From: Lachnoanaerobaculum sp. OBRC5-5 | Lineage (GTDB): Bacteria; Bacillota; Clostridia; Lachnospirales; Lachnospiraceae | DNA: 64,000 nt | NCBI RefSeq assembly: GCF_000296385.1 | Contig: NZ_JH815185.1 | Location: forward strand, 780,013-844,012 | Direction of reading: 5' to 3' | Shown: positions 7,585 to 17,048 of the stretch, in pieces | How the letters are laid out: each line of letters begins with the position of its first letter | Position numbering within the stretch: position 1 is the stretch's first letter | Notes under the pieces: generated by a model | What the model saw: only the letters and a program-made list of their open reading frames with translations | What the model was told of the DNA's origin: nothing | Database searches by the model: none | Made by a program: the position numbers and the translations under genes

Positions 7585-9342
7585 ATGGCTTATTTTTTGA
7601 GAAAAGAAAAGAAGAAAAAAGGTACTTATCTTCAGATGTATGAATCATTTTGGGATAAGGATAAAAAGCAACCAAGAACAAAAAATGTAAAATCTTTTGG
7701 TTATGTTGAGGATTTGATTTCAGGTGAGATTCCTGATCCTGTTAAATTTTACAGTGACTATGTAAAAGAGCAAAATGAGAATAGAACAAAAGCTCTTTCT
7801 GAAGAGTCACGTCCTCGTGCATTTTCCTCCCCTGTTGAACTTAATATAGGGCACTTCTTACTCTACTCATTAATTGATGAGCTTGATGTTAAAGAAACTA
7901 TTGATATACTTGCTTCTCAAATGCGTTTTCAGTTCTCTGTATTTGACTTAATTACACAACTTATTTATGCAAGAGTTATATCTCCATGCTCTAAGTCAAA
8001 GACAGCCTCTCATATATTTCCATACCTTTATGGCAGCTCTACAATCTCTGAAGACCAAGTATATGACGGGTGTTCTTTCATAGGAGAGTCTTATAAAAAG
8101 TATATTGATTTATTTAATCACTCTTATGAAAGGTATTATAAAAGGGATCTAAGCAATGTATTTTTTGATTGCACTAATTATTACTTTGAAATTGATATCC
8201 CTAGTGATGATAAGCAAAAGGGACCTTCAAAAGAGAATAGGCACTCCCCGATAATAGGGCAAGCTTTACTTTTAGATGCTGATCTCGTACCTGTCTCCAT
8301 GCAAATGTATCCCGGAAATGAATCGGAAAAGCCGTATATTAGAAAAGTTATTGAAGAAATGAAGCAACGACACAGCGTATCAGGTAAGACAATTCAGGTG
8401 GCTGATAAAGGACTTAATTGTGCAAGAAATATTTATGCTGCCGTTAAAGAAGATAATGACGGCTATATATTCTCAAAATCAATACATGGTAAGAATCTAA
8501 GTGAAAAGGAAAAGAAATGGGTTCTACTTGAGAATGATACAAATGTCTTTTCTAATTACACTGATGAAAGAGGTAATATATCTTTTCGTCTTAAATCCTG
8601 TATTGACAGCTTTGACTACAGCTTTAAAGAGATCGATCCGGAAACAGGAAAAGAGAGTGTTACAAAGTTCTCTGTAAAAGAAAAGCGTATCGTCTCTTAT
8701 AATCCTAACCTTGCAAAGAAACAAAGACTTGAAATAATGAAAATGGTCGATAAAGCTTCAAAGTTTTCTACATACAAAAATATCGCTAAAGATGAACTTG
8801 GAGATTGCGCTAAATATTTAGACATCATAACTAAAGATAGTACAGGCAAGACAATAAAGCCTATAATAGATTTAAATAAATCTAAGATTGATGAAGATCT
8901 TAAATATGCAGGATATAACCTTTTAGTGACATCTGAGATAGACATGGAGCCATTACAGGTATATAAGACATACCATAGCCTATGGAAAATCGAGGAATCT
9001 TTTAGACTTACAAAATCATACCTGGATGCCAGGCCTGTTTATTTACAGAAAAAAGAAACAATCTACGGGCATTTTTTGATATGCTACCTTAGTTTGTTTC
9101 TTTTAAGAGTATTAGAAATCAAGTGCTTCAAGAATAAAATAAACTCTTATGACTTGATTAACTTTATGCGTGATTTTAGAGTGGTAAATAAAGGTGATAA
9201 TACATATATCAATATATCAAGATACCAGTCCGTTAACGAAAAGGTTAAAAAACTGGTTGGTTTTAGTAACCTTGATGCCCTCTATTTAACCAAAGCTGAA
9301 GTCGACAATTTCTTTCAAAACTGCATGCTCTTGGATGCCTAG
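7585..9342 (+). CDS. IS1634-family DDE transposase, copy A
   Basis: The 585-residue transposase is read from the ATG at 7585, which has AGAGGTG before it. A longer reading from 7519 would begin inside the promoter. The N-terminus MAYFLRKEKKKKGTYL is typical of the family. DDE-type residues are seen in VFFDCTNYYF, QVADKGLN and the C-terminal KIEESFRLTKS, which matches the Y/W-R-E-K signature of the IS4 superfamily. A hydrophobic C-terminal segment (GHFLICYLSLFLLR) follows. The sequence is intact and therefore probably active. Confidence 0.9.
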   Translation: MAYFLRKEKKKKGTYLQMYESFWDKDKKQPRTKNVKSFGYVEDLISGEIPDPVKFYSDYVKEQNENRTKALSEESRPRAFSSPVELNIGHFLLYSLIDELDVKETIDILASQMRFQFSVFDLITQLIYARVISPCSKSKTASHIFPYLYGSSTISEDQVYDGCSFIGESYKKYIDLFNHSYERYYKRDLSNVFFDCTNYYFEIDIPSDDKQKGPSKENRHSPIIGQALLLDADLVPVSMQMYPGNESEKPYIRKVIEEMKQRHSVSGKTIQVADKGLNCARNIYAAVKEDNDGYIFSKSIHGKNLSEKEKKWVLLENDTNVFSNYTDERGNISFRLKSCIDSFDYSFKEIDPETGKESVTKFSVKEKRIVSYNPNLAKKQRLEIMKMVDKASKFSTYKNIAKDELGDCAKYLDIITKDSTGKTIKPIIDLNKSKIDEDLKYAGYNLLVTSEIDMEPLQVYKTYHSLWKIEESFRLTKSYLDARPVYLQKKETIYGHFLICYLSLFLLRVLEIKCFKNKINSYDLINFMRDFRVVNKGDNTYINISRYQSVNEKVKKLVGFSNLDALYLTKAEVDNFFQNCMLLDA

Positions 9343-9377
9343 AGTACTAGGTTTTGAGAGAAACGACGGAAGTCAGG

Positions 9378-10910
9378 TATCATAAGATTTTATTAAAATC
9401 AAGATTTTTAAATAAAAAAACGGCAGCAAGTAAAAAAAGTGTCAACTTGATACCGTTTTATTATTTTACATTGCAAATAAGTCGTTTAGACTCTCTGACA
9501 TTGTAGGATGTGTAAATATAAAGTTTGCAATGTCCTTTGCTTTGATACCATGATCCATTGCCAGTTTTATAAAGTTAATCATCTCATAAGACTCTTCACA
9601 GAAAAGCTCAGCACCCAAAATTGTGCCGTCAGCAGTAACTAAAGCTTTTAACAGTCCGTCGGTCTTTCTTAAAACCTTAGCCTTAGGAATTGCATTGGCA
9701 CTGAGGCTTAAAACTTTGTATTCAATTCCGGCAGCCTTTGCATCTCTTTCACTCATTCCCACTCTTGAGAACGGAGGATTTATAAATACAGAATAAGAGA
9801 ATGCTCCTCTGTTCTCAGTAGTTCTCTTATCCTCTCCCATTATTTCATCCCATATGATTCTGCTGTCATCAAGTGAAATATATGTAAACTGAAGCTTACC
9901 GCAGACATCTCCTGCCGCCCAGATATTATCCGCACTTGTTTTTAAATGCTCATCTGTAACTACGCCACCTCTGTCAGTAAGCTTAACTCCGGCATTTTCG
10001 CATCCAAGGCCGTCTGTATTCGGTCTACGACCTACAGCAAGTAAAATTGCATCAGATTCCAAAGTCTTTACCTCTCCTACAACCTCATAATATAATTTTC
10101 CTTCTTCGGATTTGGTCACCTTTGCGCCCGTAACTATCTCTACAGACTTCGCCTCCAATACTTCACGGATTGCCTTAGCAATATCCTCGTCTTCTCTAGG
10201 TAAGAATACATCACCGTCTTGAACTACAGTTACCTTGCTTCCGAAATCTGCATACATAGATGCAAACTCAAGCCCTATATAACCACCACCTACTATAGTA
10301 AGTCTTTTCGGTAACTCCTCAAGATTCATAATAGACTCTGATGTATATACGCCTTTACTGTCGACTCCTTCAATCTTCGGTATTACAGTAACAGAACCTG
10401 TATTGATAATAAACTTCTCAGCCTCAATTTCCACATTTCCGTCTTTAGTTGAAACAATAATATGATGATTATCCTTAAATGATGCTGTTCCGTCAATTAT
10501 CTCCACACCCGCGCTTGCTATCTTATCGTAATTTGCCTTATTTAGAGCTGCTGTAAGTTTCTTCTTTTCAGCAACCGTCTCCTTATAATGCTGTGCTTTT
10601 TCCTCAAACCCTCCTTTTGGAGTTCTTAACGCATCAGTTATAAGCCTTTTTGAAGGAATACAACCTACATTAATGCAGGTACCTCCATACATATTTTTAT
10701 CTTTCTCAATTAAAGCAACACTTTTACCGGATTTACTAAACTTCGCAGCAAGTGTCTTTCCTGCTTTACCGAAACCGATAACAACTATATCATAATTAGC
10801 TTTCATAAGCTTTACTTCCTTTCAAATTGATTTTATATTATTATACACCTGATTTTATACAATTGAAATACTTAAAATTAAATAATTAAAATTCTTCATA
10901 AACACAATAC
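9378..10910. repeat. 1,533-bp direct repeat, copy 2
   Basis: This is the second copy of the repeat described at 5858-7390, lying between the two forward IS copies. Both edges are IS ends, so neither original flank is present. Confidence 0.9.
9466..10806 (-). CDS. Class I flavin disulfide oxidoreductase, RclA/Har-like (copy 2)
   Basis: The protein is identical to that at 5946-7286, including the CxxxxC redox centre and both nucleotide-binding motifs. Promoter and terminator are copied with it, so it should be expressed. Downstream on the minus strand it runs into the 3' end of IS copy A, which is convergent. The middle copy is entirely IS-bounded and would be lost or gained by recombination between repeats. 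Confidence 0.85.
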   Translation of the reverse strand: MKANYDIVVIGFGKAGKTLAAKFSKSGKSVALIEKDKNMYGGTCINVGCIPSKRLITDALRTPKGGFEEKAQHYKETVAEKKKLTAALNKANYDKIASAGVEIIDGTASFKDNHHIIVSTKDGNVEIEAEKFIINTGSVTVIPKIEGVDSKGVYTSESIMNLEELPKRLTIVGGGYIGLEFASMYADFGSKVTVVQDGDVFLPREDEDIAKAIREVLEAKSVEIVTGAKVTKSEEGKLYYEVVGEVKTLESDAILLAVGRRPNTDGLGCENAGVKLTDRGGVVTDEHLKTSADNIWAAGDVCGKLQFTYISLDDSRIIWDEIMGEDKRTTENRGAFSYSVFINPPFSRVGMSERDAKAAGIEYKVLSLSANAIPKAKVLRKTDGLLKALVTADGTILGAELFCEESYEMINFIKLAMDHGIKAKDIANFIFTHPTMSESLNDLFAM

Positions 10911-12897
10911 CCGTCTTCCGTCGAAGTACTATGAAAGTTCCGACGTTTTAAATTTCTAATAAGCTATTTGATTTTACGCAATTCTTTTAGACCCCTTATT
11001 TTAAAGGCTTTTCTGCCATAAAAAATATTTAAAAAAAGTTGAAAATTTTTTTTGAGTATGTTATAATCATAGTACTTCATAGTACTTTACTTTTAGAGGT
11101 GTTTATGGCTTATTTTTTGAGAAAAGAAAAGAAGAAAAAAGGTACTTATCTTCAGATGTATGAATCATTTTGGGATAAGGATAAAAAGCAACCAAGAACA
11201 AAAAATGTAAAATCTTTTGGTTATGTTGAGGATTTGATTTCAGGTGAGATTCCTGATCCTGTTAAATTTTACAGTGACTATGTAAAAGAGCAAAATGAGA
11301 ATAGAACAAAAGCTCTTTCTGAAGAGTCACGTCCTCGTGCATTTTCCTCCCCTGTTGAACTTAATATAGGGCACTTCTTACTCTACTCATTAATTGATGA
11401 GCTTGATGTTAAAGAAACTATTGATATACTTGCTTCTCAAATGCGTTTTCAGTTCTCTGTATTTGACTTAATTACACAACTTATTTATGCAAGAGTTATA
11501 TCTCCATGCTCTAAGTCAAAGACAGCCTCTCATATATTTCCATACCTTTATGGCAGCTCTACAATCTCTGAAGACCAAGTATATGACGGGTGTTCTTTCA
11601 TAGGAGAGTCTTATAAAAAGTATATTGATTTATTTAATCACTCTTATGAAAGGTATTATAAAAGGGATCTAAGCAATGTATTTTTTGATTGCACTAATTA
11701 TTACTTTGAAATTGATATCCCTAGTGATGATAAGCAAAAGGGACCTTCAAAAGAGAATAGGCACTCCCCGATAATAGGGCAAGCTTTACTTTTAGATGCT
11801 GATCTCGTACCTGTCTCCATGCAAATGTATCCCGGAAATGAATCGGAAAAGCCGTATATTAGAAAAGTTATTGAAGAAATGAAGCAACGACACAGCGTAT
11901 CAGGTAAGACAATTCAGGTGGCTGATAAAGGACTTAATTGTGCAAGAAATATTTATGCTGCCGTTAAAGAAGATAATGACGGCTATATATTCTCAAAATC
12001 AATACATGGTAAGAATCTAAGTGAAAAGGAAAAGAAATGGGTTCTACTTGAGAATGATACAAATGTCTTTTCTAATTACACTGATGAAAGAGGTAATATA
12101 TCTTTTCGTCTTAAATCCTGTATTGACAGCTTTGACTACAGCTTTAAAGAGATCGATCCGGAAACAGGAAAAGAGAGTGTTACAAAGTTCTCTGTAAAAG
12201 AAAAGCGTATCGTCTCTTATAATCCTAACCTTGCAAAGAAACAAAGACTTGAAATAATGAAAATGGTCGATAAAGCTTCAAAGTTTTCTACATACAAAAA
12301 TATCGCTAAAGATGAACTTGGAGATTGCGCTAAATATTTAGACATCATAACTAAAGATAGTACAGGCAAGACAATAAAGCCTATAATAGATTTAAATAAA
12401 TCTAAGATTGATGAAGATCTTAAATATGCAGGATATAACCTTTTAGTGACATCTGAGATAGACATGGAGCCATTACAGGTATATAAGACATACCATAGCC
12501 TATGGAAAATCGAGGAATCTTTTAGACTTACAAAATCATACCTGGATGCCAGGCCTGTTTATTTACAGAAAAAAGAAACAATCTACGGGCATTTTTTGAT
12601 ATGCTACCTTAGTTTGTTTCTTTTAAGAGTATTAGAAATCAAGTGCTTCAAGAATAAAATAAACTCTTATGACTTGATTAACTTTATGCGTGATTTTAGA
12701 GTGGTAAATAAAGGTGATAATACATATATCAATATATCAAGATACCAGTCCGTTAACGAAAAGGTTAAAAAACTGGTTGGTTTTAGTAACCTTGATGCCC
12801 TCTATTTAACCAAAGCTGAAGTCGACAATTTCTTTCAAAACTGCATGCTCTTGGATGCCTAGAGTACTAGGTTTTGAGAGAAACGACGGAAGTCAGG
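10911..12897 (+). mobile_element. IS1634-family insertion sequence, forward copy B
   Basis: This looks identical to copy A at an offset of 3,520 bp, with the same terminal repeats and flanking 1,533-bp direct repeats. Identity of both IS and repeat suggests that copy B arose by tandem duplication of repeat plus IS rather than by a separate insertion. Confidence 0.88.
11105..12862 (+). CDS. IS1634-family DDE transposase, copy B
   Basis: The 585-residue protein is the same as the product at 7585-9342, read from the ATG at 11105 behind AGAGGTG. Its promoter pair lies at 11039-11067. The DDE-type motifs are intact. Confidence 0.9.
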   Translation: MAYFLRKEKKKKGTYLQMYESFWDKDKKQPRTKNVKSFGYVEDLISGEIPDPVKFYSDYVKEQNENRTKALSEESRPRAFSSPVELNIGHFLLYSLIDELDVKETIDILASQMRFQFSVFDLITQLIYARVISPCSKSKTASHIFPYLYGSSTISEDQVYDGCSFIGESYKKYIDLFNHSYERYYKRDLSNVFFDCTNYYFEIDIPSDDKQKGPSKENRHSPIIGQALLLDADLVPVSMQMYPGNESEKPYIRKVIEEMKQRHSVSGKTIQVADKGLNCARNIYAAVKEDNDGYIFSKSIHGKNLSEKEKKWVLLENDTNVFSNYTDERGNISFRLKSCIDSFDYSFKEIDPETGKESVTKFSVKEKRIVSYNPNLAKKQRLEIMKMVDKASKFSTYKNIAKDELGDCAKYLDIITKDSTGKTIKPIIDLNKSKIDEDLKYAGYNLLVTSEIDMEPLQVYKTYHSLWKIEESFRLTKSYLDARPVYLQKKETIYGHFLICYLSLFLLRVLEIKCFKNKINSYDLINFMRDFRVVNKGDNTYINISRYQSVNEKVKKLVGFSNLDALYLTKAEVDNFFQNCMLLDA

Positions 12898-14430
12898 TAT
12901 CATAAGATTTTATTAAAATCAAGATTTTTAAATAAAAAAACGGCAGCAAGTAAAAAAAGTGTCAACTTGATACCGTTTTATTATTTTACATTGCAAATAA
13001 GTCGTTTAGACTCTCTGACATTGTAGGATGTGTAAATATAAAGTTTGCAATGTCCTTTGCTTTGATACCATGATCCATTGCCAGTTTTATAAAGTTAATC
13101 ATCTCATAAGACTCTTCACAGAAAAGCTCAGCACCCAAAATTGTGCCGTCAGCAGTAACTAAAGCTTTTAACAGTCCGTCGGTCTTTCTTAAAACCTTAG
13201 CCTTAGGAATTGCATTGGCACTGAGGCTTAAAACTTTGTATTCAATTCCGGCAGCCTTTGCATCTCTTTCACTCATTCCCACTCTTGAGAACGGAGGATT
13301 TATAAATACAGAATAAGAGAATGCTCCTCTGTTCTCAGTAGTTCTCTTATCCTCTCCCATTATTTCATCCCATATGATTCTGCTGTCATCAAGTGAAATA
13401 TATGTAAACTGAAGCTTACCGCAGACATCTCCTGCCGCCCAGATATTATCCGCACTTGTTTTTAAATGCTCATCTGTAACTACGCCACCTCTGTCAGTAA
13501 GCTTAACTCCGGCATTTTCGCATCCAAGGCCGTCTGTATTCGGTCTACGACCTACAGCAAGTAAAATTGCATCAGATTCCAAAGTCTTTACCTCTCCTAC
13601 AACCTCATAATATAATTTTCCTTCTTCGGATTTGGTCACCTTTGCGCCCGTAACTATCTCTACAGACTTCGCCTCCAATACTTCACGGATTGCCTTAGCA
13701 ATATCCTCGTCTTCTCTAGGTAAGAATACATCACCGTCTTGAACTACAGTTACCTTGCTTCCGAAATCTGCATACATAGATGCAAACTCAAGCCCTATAT
13801 AACCACCACCTACTATAGTAAGTCTTTTCGGTAACTCCTCAAGATTCATAATAGACTCTGATGTATATACGCCTTTACTGTCGACTCCTTCAATCTTCGG
13901 TATTACAGTAACAGAACCTGTATTGATAATAAACTTCTCAGCCTCAATTTCCACATTTCCGTCTTTAGTTGAAACAATAATATGATGATTATCCTTAAAT
14001 GATGCTGTTCCGTCAATTATCTCCACACCCGCGCTTGCTATCTTATCGTAATTTGCCTTATTTAGAGCTGCTGTAAGTTTCTTCTTTTCAGCAACCGTCT
14101 CCTTATAATGCTGTGCTTTTTCCTCAAACCCTCCTTTTGGAGTTCTTAACGCATCAGTTATAAGCCTTTTTGAAGGAATACAACCTACATTAATGCAGGT
14201 ACCTCCATACATATTTTTATCTTTCTCAATTAAAGCAACACTTTTACCGGATTTACTAAACTTCGCAGCAAGTGTCTTTCCTGCTTTACCGAAACCGATA
14301 ACAACTATATCATAATTAGCTTTCATAAGCTTTACTTCCTTTCAAATTGATTTTATATTATTATACACCTGATTTTATACAATTGAAATACTTAAAATTA
14401 AATAATTAAAATTCTTCATAAACACAATAC
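12898..14430. repeat. 1,533-bp direct repeat, copy 3
   Basis: This is the rightmost copy. It continues without a break into unique sequence at 14431, inside the coding region of the gene at 14406-14846. It therefore preserves the original right junction, as copy 1 preserves the original left junction at 5857/5858. Confidence 0.9.
12986..14326 (-). CDS. Class I flavin disulfide oxidoreductase, RclA/Har-like (copy 3)
   Basis: The protein is identical to the other two copies. This one keeps its native upstream neighbour (14406-14846, same strand, about 80 bp away), so it shows the ancestral gene order. The promoter -10 is at 14360-14365. Confidence 0.85.
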   Translation of the reverse strand: MKANYDIVVIGFGKAGKTLAAKFSKSGKSVALIEKDKNMYGGTCINVGCIPSKRLITDALRTPKGGFEEKAQHYKETVAEKKKLTAALNKANYDKIASAGVEIIDGTASFKDNHHIIVSTKDGNVEIEAEKFIINTGSVTVIPKIEGVDSKGVYTSESIMNLEELPKRLTIVGGGYIGLEFASMYADFGSKVTVVQDGDVFLPREDEDIAKAIREVLEAKSVEIVTGAKVTKSEEGKLYYEVVGEVKTLESDAILLAVGRRPNTDGLGCENAGVKLTDRGGVVTDEHLKTSADNIWAAGDVCGKLQFTYISLDDSRIIWDEIMGEDKRTTENRGAFSYSVFINPPFSRVGMSERDAKAAGIEYKVLSLSANAIPKAKVLRKTDGLLKALVTADGTILGAELFCEESYEMINFIKLAMDHGIKAKDIANFIFTHPTMSESLNDLFAM

Positions 14431-14846
14431 TCCATATCCCCACTGTTCCAAATAAACATAATGGCTGATACAGGATTTTTCCCTTCTTCCCAAAGCCATC
14501 CTGAGTAAGTAGTTGAATTTCCAAAGTAGCCTTCTGTAATAATCTCAAACCCACAATTTTTATGAACATCCATAAATTCCTCTAAAGAAATAGCATCTCC
14601 GATAAAATGACCTTTACCTAAGATTTTATTAAAAATCAACATACTACAAAGTCTTAAATCGCAATCTTTAAAACAGACTTCACCCTCGTGTTCTACTTCT
14701 TCATTATTTACATATTGAAATAATGAATCAACCTTTAGAGTAAGCATTTTATTATGGAATTTAAGTTCCTTTACTCTGCTGCCGTTAAGGCTGCAAATGA
14801 TATTGCTGTGCCTGTCATATATAAATTTATTTATATTTTTGTCCAT
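14406..14846 (-). CDS. Hypothetical protein, 146 aa
   Basis: I do not recognise a family. The product is a soluble, acidic protein with no signal peptide. It starts MDKNINKFIYDRHSNII behind AGGAG and contains several aromatic-rich strands (FGNSTTYSGWLWEEG). Its last eight codons lie inside the 1,533-bp repeat, so copies 1 and 2 of the repeat carry only its tail. The small size and position beside a toxin-antitoxin pair would suit an immunity-type or accessory protein, but nothing in the sequence proves this. Confidence 0.7.
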   Translation of the reverse strand: MDKNINKFIYDRHSNIICSLNGSRVKELKFHNKMLTLKVDSLFQYVNNEEVEHEGEVCFKDCDLRLCSMLIFNKILGKGHFIGDAISLEEFMDVHKNCGFEIITEGYFGNSTTYSGWLWEEGKNPVSAIMFIWNSGDMEYCVYEEF

Positions 14847-14975
14847 GATTTACTCCTGAATAAATCTATAGCAGCAGAATTATGCTAATAATATTTTGAC
14901 CGTTTAAAAGGGATTCTAATATAGCTGCTCAGTTGTCAAAATTTTAGATTTTTATAATGATATAAAATCAAACAA

Positions 14976-15212
14976 CTATTTCCAACTGATATCAAGTTTC
15001 TTCTTCTCTTTTACACACTCTGTCAAATATAAGTTAATCAATGTTTGATACGGAATACCTGTTTCTACAGCTTCTTCTTTAAAATAATCTATAACTGTTG
15101 GCGATATCTTAATAGTTACCTGCTTCTTAAGCTCTTTAATGTATGGATTTTTTATAGCTTTACTAAAATCAAATTCCTTTTCAAGAAATTCATCTCTCAT
15201 AGATTCACTCAT
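14976..15212 (-). CDS. brnA: BrnA-type antitoxin (ribbon-helix-helix)
   Basis: The 78-residue protein ends with the segment VTIKISPTVIDYFKEEAVET followed by GIPYQTLINLYL, typical of the CopG/BrnA ribbon-helix-helix domain that binds DNA and neutralises BrnT. Its start overlaps the end of the upstream toxin gene by 4 bp, so the two are translationally coupled. In this family the toxin gene comes first, as here. Autoregulation at the promoter 15523-15551 is expected. Confidence 0.88.
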   Translation of the reverse strand: MSESMRDEFLEKEFDFSKAIKNPYIKELKKQVTIKISPTVIDYFKEEAVETGIPYQTLINLYLTECVKEKKKLDISWK

Positions 15213-15496
15213 GATAAAATACTCCTCTCATAATTTTTTCTTTCGTATGAAGTCGCTTTTCTTGAAGATATTATTATTATAACCGACTCTTTCCGAATAC
15301 AATGAACAACAACTAAAATATTTCCTATATTACTACATCCTAGGATACGAAATCTTTCTTCCACATCTGAATGTAGATCATCATATTCTACAAGTGCCTC
15401 TTCGTCATAAAATACTGTTTTCACCTCTTCAAAACTGATACCATGTTTTGCTTTATTTATAGTATTTTTATTATCATCCCATTCAAATGAATACAT
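15209..15496 (-). CDS. brnT: BrnT-type ribonuclease toxin
   Basis: The 95-residue protein begins MYSFEWDDNKNTINKAKHGISFEE, the hallmark BrnT start (F-W-D-x-K-x-x-x-N-x-x-K-H-G-I-x-F-E-E). It continues with RFRILGCSN and the C-terminal RKATSYERKNYE, also family features. BrnT is a RelE-like endoribonuclease. GGGAG lies before the ATG, and the antitoxin gene overlaps the 3' end. Confidence 0.92.
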   Translation of the reverse strand: MYSFEWDDNKNTINKAKHGISFEEVKTVFYDEEALVEYDDLHSDVEERFRILGCSNIGNILVVVHCIRKESVIIIISSRKATSYERKNYERSILS

Positions 15497-15522
15497 TACT
15501 TTACTCCCTTTTTTATAAAATA

Positions 15523-15551
15523 ATTATATTATATTTACTTTATATTGTCTA
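15523..15551 (-). promoter_or_regulatory. brnTA promoter
   Basis: TAGACA (15546-15551) and TATAAT (15523-15528) are 17 bp apart, about 30 bp before the brnT ATG on the minus strand. Confidence 0.65.
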
Positions 15552-15614
15552 TGCTTAAAGTATGTCTTCTTTCTTTCAATATGCTTACAGCAACAGATAA
15601 TTGAATTTCATTAA

Positions 15615-15683
15615 TTATAATGTGGTATACTTGAATTTATATAATTTGGTTTTCTTTAGATAATAATCTTGTTTAATTATCAT
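15615..15683 (-). pseudogene. Possible 5' remnant of an AAA (DUF4143-type) ATPase gene
   Basis: A strong GGGAGGTAG ribosome site precedes ATG and 22 codons beginning MIIKQDYYLKK. This resembles the usual start of the AAA plus DUF4143 ATPases (MIIKRDYYLNKL-type). The reading stops before any Walker motif. It could also be a chance small ORF. The rest of 15552-15938 holds no gene that I can support. Confidence 0.3.
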
Positions 15684-15938
15684 ATTACTACCTCCCGAGA
15701 ATAATTTAATTGGATTTCCACTGTTTTATTTCGAGTTATATATTTTTTTATGTACTTTACACTTTATAACTTACTTATGGTATACTTAAAAAGTTAAAAA
15801 ATCTGTTTTCTTCTATGTTCAAAGTATTGAAAAACTGAATTTCAATACCCTATAAAACTTGTACTAATTGGAAGATATTACTGTATAAGGGGAACGAACG
15901 GATTACTTGAAAATAGTTTATAAAATAGGGAGAGAATA

Positions 15939-16970
15939 ACGGAAATAGATTTAAGTCCTGAGGAAAAAAATAAAATAAATAATCTATGGAAAACCTCACG
16001 ATTTCAGCGTAGTTGGAGAGCCGTACAAAATATAGTAAATTGTAAAGATAGTGTTACGAATTATTTTGTTCGAAATATTATTCTGATATTTATAAGCATT
16101 ATTGTCGGTAGAGGCTTTTTCTTTTTGGAAGAACAAGGCATTCTTCCGGACAGTGTTTTGATAGATAAACTTATGAAGTTTATCGCAAGACTGATTCTAT
16201 TTCTTATAGCACTACAAATTATAAGTGTTCTGGTTTATAGCCTATTGGGTCCGGGCTTTGAAGAAAAGCAAAGAAGCAAACTGCGCGTAGTTTACGAAAG
16301 TGAAATTCTTGAACCGATACTGCAAGCACTTTATCCTTTGGCCAAAATTGATACTGAACATGATATTTCACCAAGTAATGTAGAAGAGGTAGTCCCTGCT
16401 GCAAAATACTATATCCAATCAGGGATATTTAAGCTAAACAATGAAAAAGATATTGAAATAGTGGATTTATATGCATATACTGTCACAAAAGGATTGGCAA
16501 CAGGAAAGGATGAGATAAAGAACCTTCGTGAGATTACGGGCTTTATCGGACAAGTTTACTCTATTAAAAATACACACTCTTTAAAAGGAAATTTGCGAAT
16601 TATTCCGACAAAGCATTTCCTTAATCTCAAGACTCAAGGGGGATATCTTGGTAATATGTCAGGCGGAAAGAAGATTAATGTAGATGATTTATGGCAAGGC
16701 GAGCACTACAACACCTACTGTACTGACGAACAATCAGCAAGGATGTTATTAACTCCTGCTGTTATTGACCTGTTTAACAACAGTATTTCGGACTGCGTAC
16801 TTTCTCTATACAGCACCGAATCTCGCATTTATATTGCAGCTTATAATAATAAACGTCTTTTTGCATCACCAAGAAACAAAGATAGCCTTCGCTCATGGAG
16901 TATAGAAAAAGCTGCAATGAATATAAAATATGCTTTTGATTTTTCAGACAAAATAGCCGAGATTATGTAA
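15939..16970 (+). CDS. Membrane-anchored hypothetical protein with damaged or unusual start
   Basis: The frame is open from 15939 to 16970. The first candidate start, ACG at 15939, sits six bases after GGGAG, exactly where an ATG would be expected, so the start codon may have mutated from ATG. A shorter start, TTG at 16125, gives 281 residues but has no good ribosome site and cuts into the first hydrophobic helix. The long form (343 residues) has an N-terminal charged segment, two membrane helices (IILIFISIIVG and LILFLIALQIISVLVYSLL) and a soluble C-terminal domain with HFLNLKTQGGYLGNMSGG. The fold resembles galanin-like or DUF3137 membrane proteins only loosely, so the function is unknown. 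Confidence 0.6.
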   Translation, partial: TEIDLSPEEKNKINNLWKTSRFQRSWRAVQNIVNCKDSVTNYFVRNIILIFISIIVGRGFFFLEEQGILPDSVLIDKLMKFIARLILFLIALQIISVLVYSLLGPGFEEKQRSKLRVVYESEILEPILQALYPLAKIDTEHDISPSNVEEVVPAAKYYIQSGIFKLNNEKDIEIVDLYAYTVTKGLATGKDEIKNLREITGFIGQVYSIKNTHSLKGNLRIIPTKHFLNLKTQGGYLGNMSGGKKINVDDLWQGEHYNTYCTDEQSARMLLTPAVIDLFNNSISDCVLSLYSTESRIYIAAYNNKRLFASPRNKDSLRSWSIEKAAMNIKYAFDFSDKIAEIM

Positions 16971-16977
16971 GCATTAA

Positions 16978-17048
16978 AATAAATACATAACAATAATTTA
17001 TATTTATCAACATTGCATATATTCTGTATTTATACTATAATTGTAATA
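16978..17048. repeat. 71-bp direct repeat left of inverted IS copy
   Basis: This matches 19037-19107 with a single mismatch (T/C at 17044/19103). The repeat includes a complete promoter pair, TTGCAT (17013) and TATAAT (17036), 17 bp apart. Here the promoter points into the IS 3' end and drives no gene of the same orientation. Confidence 0.9.

Larger units (their letters stand above)
7391..9377 (+). mobile_element. IS1634-family insertion sequence, forward copy A
   Basis: The element is about 1,987 bp with imperfect 13-bp terminal inverted repeats, CCGTCTTCCGTCG on the left and CTGACTTCCGTCG as the reverse complement on the right (two mismatches). It carries one transposase gene. It is flanked on both sides by the 1,533-bp direct repeat. 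Long and variable direct repeats are a documented property of IS1634 of Mycoplasma mycoides. AGTACT motifs recur near both ends and between promoter and gene. Confidence 0.88.

Noticed and set aside
7391-12897. Two forward IS copies as independent insertions
   Set aside because: They and the flanking repeats look identical with exact 3,520-bp periodicity, so tandem amplification from one insertion is simpler.
5946-14326. Dihydrolipoamide dehydrogenase or mercuric reductase
   Set aside because: No lipoyl enzyme genes are nearby, and the C-terminal cysteine pair and N-terminal metal-binding domain of MerA are absent; the sequence fits the RclA/Har-like group better.
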